DNA of 17,228 nucleotides from JAGOSA01 sp043718505 (lineage in GTDB: Bacteria; Patescibacteriota; Minisyncoccia; Phycocordibacterales; UBA9973): the NCBI GenBank assembly GCA_043718505.1, contig JAYSVN010000032.1, positions 1-17,228 on the forward strand. The letters run 5' to 3'. Positions 13,620 through 17,228 of this stretch are shown piece after piece. Each line of letters opens with the position of its first letter. Positions within the stretch are counted from its first letter, which is position 1. The translations under genes and the position numbers were made by a program. The notes under the pieces are model-generated. The model was given only the letters and a program-made list of their open reading frames with translations. It did not search any database and had not been told where the DNA came from.

Positions 13620-14321
13620 TTAACTTTGATTGGCAGCTTCACGGCGCTTATCAGCACTTGCCTTTTCAGCCGCAAAAACTTCACCCTTGTAAATCCAAAC
13701 TTTGATACCAATATCTCCGTATGTCATGTGAGCTTTTTCGCGAGCGAAATCAATGTCAGCGCGGATTGTCTGGAGTGGAATTGAACCTTTTTTGAGCTCT
13801 TCACCGCGGGCAATTTCAGCACCACCGAGACGGCCGCCGAGCACGATACGAACTCCTTTGACACCACGGACACCCATGACTTTTTCGATTGCAGTTTTGA
13901 GGACACGTCGGTATGGCAAACGCTTTTCAATACCTTCGGCAACAGAGTATGCCACGATCGCTGCGTCAGCGTCTGGATTTTCTACTTCAACGATGTCGAG
14001 TTTGAAATCAGTTGGAACATCAATACCACGCTTATTGAGTACTTTGATGATGTCGTTCTTGAGCTTGGTTGCACCGTCGCCACCGCGACCGATGAGCATA
14101 CCAGGACGTGATGTGCGGATGATAAGACGAGTTGATTTACGATTACGTTCAATTTCAACAACTGAAACATAAAAGCCACGAAGCTTCTTATCCAAATATT
14201 CACGCATGGTGACATCAGACTTGAGTTCGTGGGCAAACTTTTTCGGATCGGCAAACCAGCGTGATTTCCAATCACGGAGGGTTACGAGTCTATGTGCATA
14301 TGGGTGGACGATTTTTGACAT
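13620..14321 (-). CDS. rpsC: Small-subunit ribosomal protein S3
   Basis: uS3 sits at the mRNA entry channel. The 233-residue protein has the S3 N-terminal VHPYAHRL...W..RWFA signature, a type II KH domain with its GRGG loop at 78-81 (MLIGRGGDG), and the C-terminal domain with RGVKGVRIVLGGRLGGAEIA and the IGIKVWIYKGEV signature. Length is normal. It begins one base after the rplV stop, so the two are likely translationally coupled. Start context AATAATATG, no Shine-Dalgarno. Confidence 0.98.
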   Translation of the reverse strand: MSKIVHPYAHRLVTLRDWKSRWFADPKKFAHELKSDVTMREYLDKKLRGFYVSVVEIERNRKSTRLIIRTSRPGMLIGRGGDGATKLKNDIIKVLNKRGIDVPTDFKLDIVEVENPDADAAIVAYSVAEGIEKRLPYRRVLKTAIEKVMGVRGVKGVRIVLGGRLGGAEIARGEELKKGSIPLQTIRADIDFAREKAHMTYGDIGIKVWIYKGEVFAAEKASADKRREAANQS

Positions 14322-14322
14322 A

Positions 14323-14694
14323 TTATTTTGCAGCTACGGCCTTCTTGGCTGCTGATTTTTTAACCTTTTCAACCTTCTGTCCAAGTGTAAGCATAACGTG
14401 TGAACTGCGCTTATTAATACGAAAAGCTGAACCGCGGGCACGGGGCATCATGCGCTTAAGCACGACTCCTTTATCGATGCGGATTGTAGAAATAACGAGA
14501 TCATCAGTTTTCTCCCCTGCCTGTTTAGCATTAGCCACAGCTGAAGCAATGAGCTTCTTGAGAGGCTCAGCTGCACGCTTCGGAAGGAACGATAAATATA
14601 CCATAGCGTCGGCTACACGCTTACCTTTAACAGCATCACCGACAAGTCGGACTTTGCGAGGAGATTGTCTGTAGTTTTTGAGAAAGGCTTTCAT
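14323..14694 (-). CDS. rplV: Large-subunit ribosomal protein L22
   Basis: uL22 lines the polypeptide exit tunnel with its long beta hairpin. The 123-residue protein has the conserved RQSPRKVRLVGDAVKGKRV start (about residues 9-27), the AVANAKQ helix, and the hairpin region with LKRMMPRARGSAFRINKRSS. A short Lys/Ala tail (VEKVKKSAAKKAVAAK) follows. It comes after rpsS by 36 bp and before rpsC. The start, TTATCATG, is the one ribosomal start here without a TATG or TTATG context. Confidence 0.97.
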   Translation of the reverse strand: MKAFLKNYRQSPRKVRLVGDAVKGKRVADAMVYLSFLPKRAAEPLKKLIASAVANAKQAGEKTDDLVISTIRIDKGVVLKRMMPRARGSAFRINKRSSHVMLTLGQKVEKVKKSAAKKAVAAK

Positions 14695-14730
14695 GATAAT
14701 GTCTATGATTTAAAATTTAATATTGAAAAA

Positions 14731-15081
14731 TTACTTCTTAGCTGGCTTAGCATCGCTAGACTCTTTGGCAGATTTAGCAGCTGTAATTTCAGCTTCCTTC
14801 TTCTTGGCTTCGAGTTCTTTCTGCATTTTACCGCCGTGACGGACGAATTTCTTTGTCGGTGAAAATTCACCCAGACGATGACCTACCATGTCTTCAGAAA
14901 CGAGCACTTCAACATGGGTTTTGCCGTTGTGAACACCGAATACAAAACCAACCATTTCAGGGGCAATCTGGCAGGCACGTGACCATGTTTTAATAACCCC
15001 GGTTTCAATGGGTTTTTTGCCTTCTATTTTCTTGAGAACGCGTGCGTCAACGTACGGTCCTTTTTTGAGTGATCGTGTCAT
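14731..15081 (-). CDS. rpsS: Small-subunit ribosomal protein S19 with Lys/Ala tail
   Basis: uS19 forms a heterodimer with S13 in the 30S head. The 116-residue protein starts MTRSLKKGPYVDARVLKKIE and contains the conserved TWSRACQIAPEMVGF and MVGHRLGEFSPTKKFVRHGG segments. The last ~24 residues, rich in Lys, Ala and Glu, exceed the usual ~92-residue length. It is the first gene of this ribosomal unit and has a strong promoter directly upstream; rplB, which normally precedes it, is absent, and dgkA lies there instead. Confidence 0.97.
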   Translation of the reverse strand: MTRSLKKGPYVDARVLKKIEGKKPIETGVIKTWSRACQIAPEMVGFVFGVHNGKTHVEVLVSEDMVGHRLGEFSPTKKFVRHGGKMQKELEAKKKEAEITAAKSAKESSDAKPAKK

Positions 15082-15130
15082 AATTTGTCTTATTTTGAGA
15101 AAAAAGAAAAGCCCTGTCTGAGCTCTGCGT

Positions 15131-15158
15131 ATATTAGCAGATCGGAAAATAATGTCAA
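15131..15158 (-). promoter_or_regulatory. Strong promoter of the rpsS-rplE unit
   Basis: The minus strand has TTGACA (15153-15158), a 16-bp spacer ending in TGC, and TAATAT (15131-15136): a perfect -35 and an extended -10. Transcription should start near 15124, giving a leader of about 43 nt. The leader contains AGCT-N7-GGCT followed by a pyrimidine-rich run (TTTTCTTTTTTCTC), a weak possible attenuator. Confidence 0.8.
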
Positions 15159-15162
15159 ACCG

Positions 15163-15185
15163 AGCCTGCTTTATAAGGCTTTTTT
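15163..15185 (+). terminator. Possible plus-strand terminator behind the rpsS promoter
   Basis: AGCCT (15163-15167) and AGGCT (15176-15180) form a stem with an eight-base loop, followed by T residues to 15185 on the plus strand. No plus-strand gene ends here, so it may stop antisense transcription. It lacks a T-run in the minus direction. Confidence 0.4.
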
Positions 15186-15220
15186 GTGTAATCTGGCTAT
15201 TTCCTGGCCTCTAAATGTCT

Positions 15221-15246
15221 AAAAAACCCTTATTCTAAAAGAATAA
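15221..15246 (-). terminator. AT-rich terminator at the end of dgkA
   Basis: TTATTCT (15230-15236) pairs with AGAATAA (15240-15246), overlapping the dgkA stop codon. On the minus strand the stem is followed by GGG and six T residues. The stem is AT-rich, so termination may be partial. Confidence 0.45.
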
Positions 15247-15621
15247 AGTGATAATTATTCTTGGTAAGAATATAACTATACCTATTGCAGAGGCCGCAAT
15301 AACTGTAATGAGAACTGCTCCTGCAGCCACGTCTTTGGTGTCTCTGGCATGGGGATGGTATTCAGGACTGGTCAAATTAATGTCGATTTCTATGGCAGTA
15401 TTGAAAGCTTCAGCCGTAAAAACCATACCGGCTGCAAAAATAATGAAAATCCATTCTAGAACACTGATATCGAAGTAAACTCCGGCGCCGACAACCACAC
15501 CAAGTACCAGCGTGTGTATCCAAATGTTATATTGCCCGCCAAACATAATTCGAATACCGCGCCAGGCATGGGACATTGATTTTAAACGGGAACGTGGATG
15601 AAAACCTTTGGTATCTAACAT
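15235..15621 (-). CDS. dgkA: Diacylglycerol kinase / undecaprenol kinase family protein
   Basis: The 128-residue integral membrane protein belongs to the DgkA family of small kinases that phosphorylate diacylglycerol or, in many Gram-positive-like lineages, undecaprenol, recycling the cell-wall lipid carrier. The signature is present: E71-A-F-N74-T-A-I-E78, then HARDTKDVAAGAVL at 91-104, with the catalytic glutamate and the metal and nucleotide-site residues retained. Three hydrophobic segments lie near 34-50, 54-70 and 102-127, and an amphipathic N-terminal helix (about 10-28) precedes them, as in the family. Which lipid is used cannot be told from sequence. It stands alone upstream of rpsS with its own -10 box, where rplB would normally be. 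Confidence 0.88.
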   Translation of the reverse strand: MLDTKGFHPRSRLKSMSHAWRGIRIMFGGQYNIWIHTLVLGVVVGAGVYFDISVLEWIFIIFAAGMVFTAEAFNTAIEIDINLTSPEYHPHARDTKDVAAGAVLITVIAASAIGIVIFLPRIIITLFF

Positions 15622-15627
15622 ATATAC

Positions 15628-15633
15628 ATGATA
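15628..15633 (-). promoter_or_regulatory. Extended -10 of dgkA giving a leaderless mRNA
   Basis: The minus strand carries TGA-TATCAT with six bases before the ATG at 15621, placing the expected start on the A of the start codon. No clear -35 box is seen at 16-18 bp. Confidence 0.45.
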
Positions 15634-15674
15634 TCACGATAAAGAAAGTTTAAAGTTTGAGGTGTTAATTTCTC

Positions 15675-15702
15675 TTGCTTTTCAGCTGAAAAGTCGTAAG
15701 AT
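15675..15702 (+). promoter_or_regulatory. Promoter and 16-bp perfect palindrome before dihydroorotase
   Basis: TTGCTT (15675-15680), a 16-bp spacer and TAAGAT (15697-15702) form a plausible promoter. The perfect palindrome CTTTTCAGCTGAAAAG (15678-15693) overlaps the -35 and fills most of the spacer, an ideal position for a repressor. The start would be near 15709, leaving a leader of about 20 nt. Confidence 0.55.
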
Positions 15703-15728
15703 AGGCAAAATCAATTTAAAAAGAAAAT

Positions 15729-17111
15729 ATGAAAACACTGATTAGAAATGCAATTATAGTCAATGAAGGCAAGACTTTTCCTGCCGATATACTGATTTAC
15801 GGCGAACGAATCCAGAAAATAGAAAGTCCTGGCAAGATTTCAACTGGCGTAGAAAATACACGAGAAATCGACGCCGAGGGGTCATACTTGATACCCGGCA
15901 TCATTGACGACCAAGTACACTTCCGTTCACCCGGCGGCCTGTTTTATAAAGCAGACTGCAGGTCTGAAGCTTTGGCCGGCCTCACCGGAGGAGTTACGTC
16001 ATGGATGGATATGCACAATATCGTTCCGCCAACAGTAACCTGGAAAATGCTGGAGAAGAAATACCAAATTGCTGAACGGATTTCACCGTCAAACTTCTCG
16101 TACTACATGGGTGTGGCAAACGATAATTACGATGACGTCATGAATGTCGTCGAGCATCAACTCAACAATGTCTGTGGTTTGAAAATTTTCATGGGAAGTT
16201 CAACCGGCAACCTGCTTGTTGATGACTCAGGGGTCTTAGCAAAGATATTCCAGAACTCTGGCAATATGCTTATTGCAACACATTGCGAAGATGAGTCGAC
16301 AATACAGGAGAATCAAAAGAAATATGTTGAAAGATTTGTTAATAAGCTATCAGCTGAACACCATCCGCTTATCAGAAATGAGAAAGCATGCTACTTGTCT
16401 TCAGCGTTTGCAATTTATTTGGCAAAAACGCACAACTCTCGTCTCCATGTTTTCCACATTTCAACGGCAATTGAATGCAATCAGTTCGATAACAGTATTC
16501 CTCTTGAGAAAAAACGTATCACGGCCGAAGGCTGTGTACATCATTTATGGTTTTCAAGCGAAGACTACCAGCGACTGGGCAATAAGATTAAATGCAATCC
16601 TGCAATTAAATCTCCTACTGACAGGGACGCGTTAATGGAAGCTGTACTTAATGATTACATTGACGTGATCGCAACCGACCATGCGCCGCATACCCTGTAT
16701 GAAAAGAATTTGCCGTATGAAAAAGCACCGTCAGGAGTGCCGACAATCGAACATTCGTTCTACATGATGTATGCGCACGTTCTTGCGGGAAAGATTACTC
16801 TCGAAAAAGTAGTTGAGAAAATGTGTCACAATCCCGCCATAGCATACAAGATTGCTGACCGGGGTTTTATTCGTGAAGGATATGCCGCCGACATGTTCCT
16901 GTTCGATAAAAATGGAATGCTGGACGTACAAAACCGCGAACTCGATAATCCGCATGCAACAGTACACGCTAAGTGCGGCTGGAGTCCTTTTCACGGAAGT
17001 TCATTTAAAGGAAAAGTAACGCATACATTCGTCAACGGGCATTTGGCTTATCACGATGGTATTTTTGATGAATCAAAACCTGGCAAACAGTTACTGTTCA
17101 AGAGAGACTAA
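15729..17111 (+). CDS. pyrC: Dihydroorotase-like amidohydrolase, Bacteroidetes type
   Basis: The enzyme would close carbamoyl-aspartate to dihydroorotate in pyrimidine synthesis. The 460-residue sequence follows the Bacteroidetes-type dihydroorotase closely: IDDQVHFR at 59-66, GLKIFMGSSTGNLLVDD at 150-166 with K152, IATHCED with H185, LHVFHIST with H243, the CVHHLWFS stretch at 269-276, and ATDHAPHT with the catalytic-type D317. Near the end come CGWSPFHG and THTFVNGHLAY, as in that group. Two motif positions differ: RSPG replaces the usual REPG (66-69), and MHNI replaces MPNT (95-98), though the substrate-site Asn97 and Arg66 remain. It has its own promoter with a palindrome and its own terminator; no other pyr gene is in view. 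A related hydantoinase or other amidohydrolase activity is possible but less likely. Confidence 0.85.
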   Translation: MKTLIRNAIIVNEGKTFPADILIYGERIQKIESPGKISTGVENTREIDAEGSYLIPGIIDDQVHFRSPGGLFYKADCRSEALAGLTGGVTSWMDMHNIVPPTVTWKMLEKKYQIAERISPSNFSYYMGVANDNYDDVMNVVEHQLNNVCGLKIFMGSSTGNLLVDDSGVLAKIFQNSGNMLIATHCEDESTIQENQKKYVERFVNKLSAEHHPLIRNEKACYLSSAFAIYLAKTHNSRLHVFHISTAIECNQFDNSIPLEKKRITAEGCVHHLWFSSEDYQRLGNKIKCNPAIKSPTDRDALMEAVLNDYIDVIATDHAPHTLYEKNLPYEKAPSGVPTIEHSFYMMYAHVLAGKITLEKVVEKMCHNPAIAYKIADRGFIREGYAADMFLFDKNGMLDVQNRELDNPHATVHAKCGWSPFHGSSFKGKVTHTFVNGHLAYHDGIFDESKPGKQLLFKRD

Positions 17112-17120
17112 TTAATTTGA

Positions 17121-17147
17121 AAAGCTGCAGCGATGCGGCTTTTTTTA
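17121..17147 (+). terminator. Intrinsic terminator after the dihydroorotase gene
   Basis: AAAGCTGC (17121-17128) pairs with GCGGCTTT (17135-17142), with one G-T pair and a six-base loop, followed by a run of T to 17147. It lies ten bases after the stop codon. Confidence 0.88.
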
Positions 17148-17148
17148 T

Positions 17149-17175
17149 TTGACGAAATTTTCCATATAGTATAGA
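17149..17175 (+). promoter_or_regulatory. Possible promoter of the last, truncated gene
   Basis: TTGACG (17149-17154) lies directly after the terminator T-run. TATAGA (17170-17175) is 15 bp away, and a weaker TAGAAA lies at 17 bp. The spacing is not ideal, but the position before an ATG at 17202 makes a promoter likely. Confidence 0.45.
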
Positions 17176-17201
17176 AATAAGGAAACTTTAAAAAAGAAAA
17201 C

Positions 17202-17228
17202 ATGAAAATCATACAACTTATCGCCCAG
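17202..17228 (+). CDS. Start of an unidentified gene (cut by window edge)
   Basis: Nine codons, MKIIQLIAQ, are visible before the window ends. The upstream context (AAAAAAGAAAAC before ATGAAAATC) closely resembles that of the dihydroorotase gene (AAAAAGAAAATATGAAAAC), which supports a real start. A short hydrophobic strand of this kind opens several families, dihydrofolate reductase among them, but nine residues are not enough to name the protein. Confidence 0.45.

Overview
The window looks like a chromosomal segment of a Candidate Phyla Radiation bacterium (Patescibacteria, probably a Parcubacteria-type lineage). The evidence is an spc-type ribosomal protein cluster with no L30 gene between rpsE and rplO (a known CPR trait), a zinc-type S14, S5 and S19 with long low-complexity extensions, compact spacing, and a VirD4/TraG-like ATPase of a sort common in that radiation. 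Lineage is inferred from gene content; no 16S rRNA is present.

Layout from left to right: the start of ndk (minus, cut by the window edge); a secreted beta-propeller protein (minus); a 114-bp three-armed inverted repeat; a 929-residue VirD4/TraG-like ATPase (minus); an unknown 128-residue protein (plus); map and adk (both minus); an unknown secreted 189-residue protein (plus); a long minus-strand ribosomal block from rpsS (about 15.1 kb) to secY (about 6.8 kb); dgkA (minus); a Bacteroidetes-type dihydroorotase (plus); and the first nine codons of a further plus-strand gene.

The ribosomal block reads rpsS-rplV-rpsC-rplP-rpsQ-rplN-rplX-rplE, then an 85-residue unknown gene, then rpsN-rpsH-rplF-rplR-rpsE-rplO-secY. 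It seems to be two transcription units. A terminator follows rplE, the unknown gene has its own promoter and terminator, and a strong promoter with a structured leader restarts transcription before rpsN. The usual upstream genes (rpsJ to rplB) are not next to rpsS, and there is no room for rpmC (L29) or rpmD (L30). adk and map, normally directly after secY, are separated from it by a convergent gene and a bidirectional terminator.

Two signals stand out at gene starts. Fourteen of the 17 starts examined (the 15 ribosomal-block genes plus map and dgkA) read ATATG with no Shine-Dalgarno sequence. Four genes (adk, dgkA, the ATPase and its divergent neighbour) have a -10 box so close to the ATG that their mRNAs should be leaderless or nearly so. 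Several accessory genes (propeller, secreted 189-residue protein, dihydroorotase) look Bacteroidetes-like in sequence or signal peptide and have A-rich start contexts instead, which suggests acquisition from Bacteroidetes.
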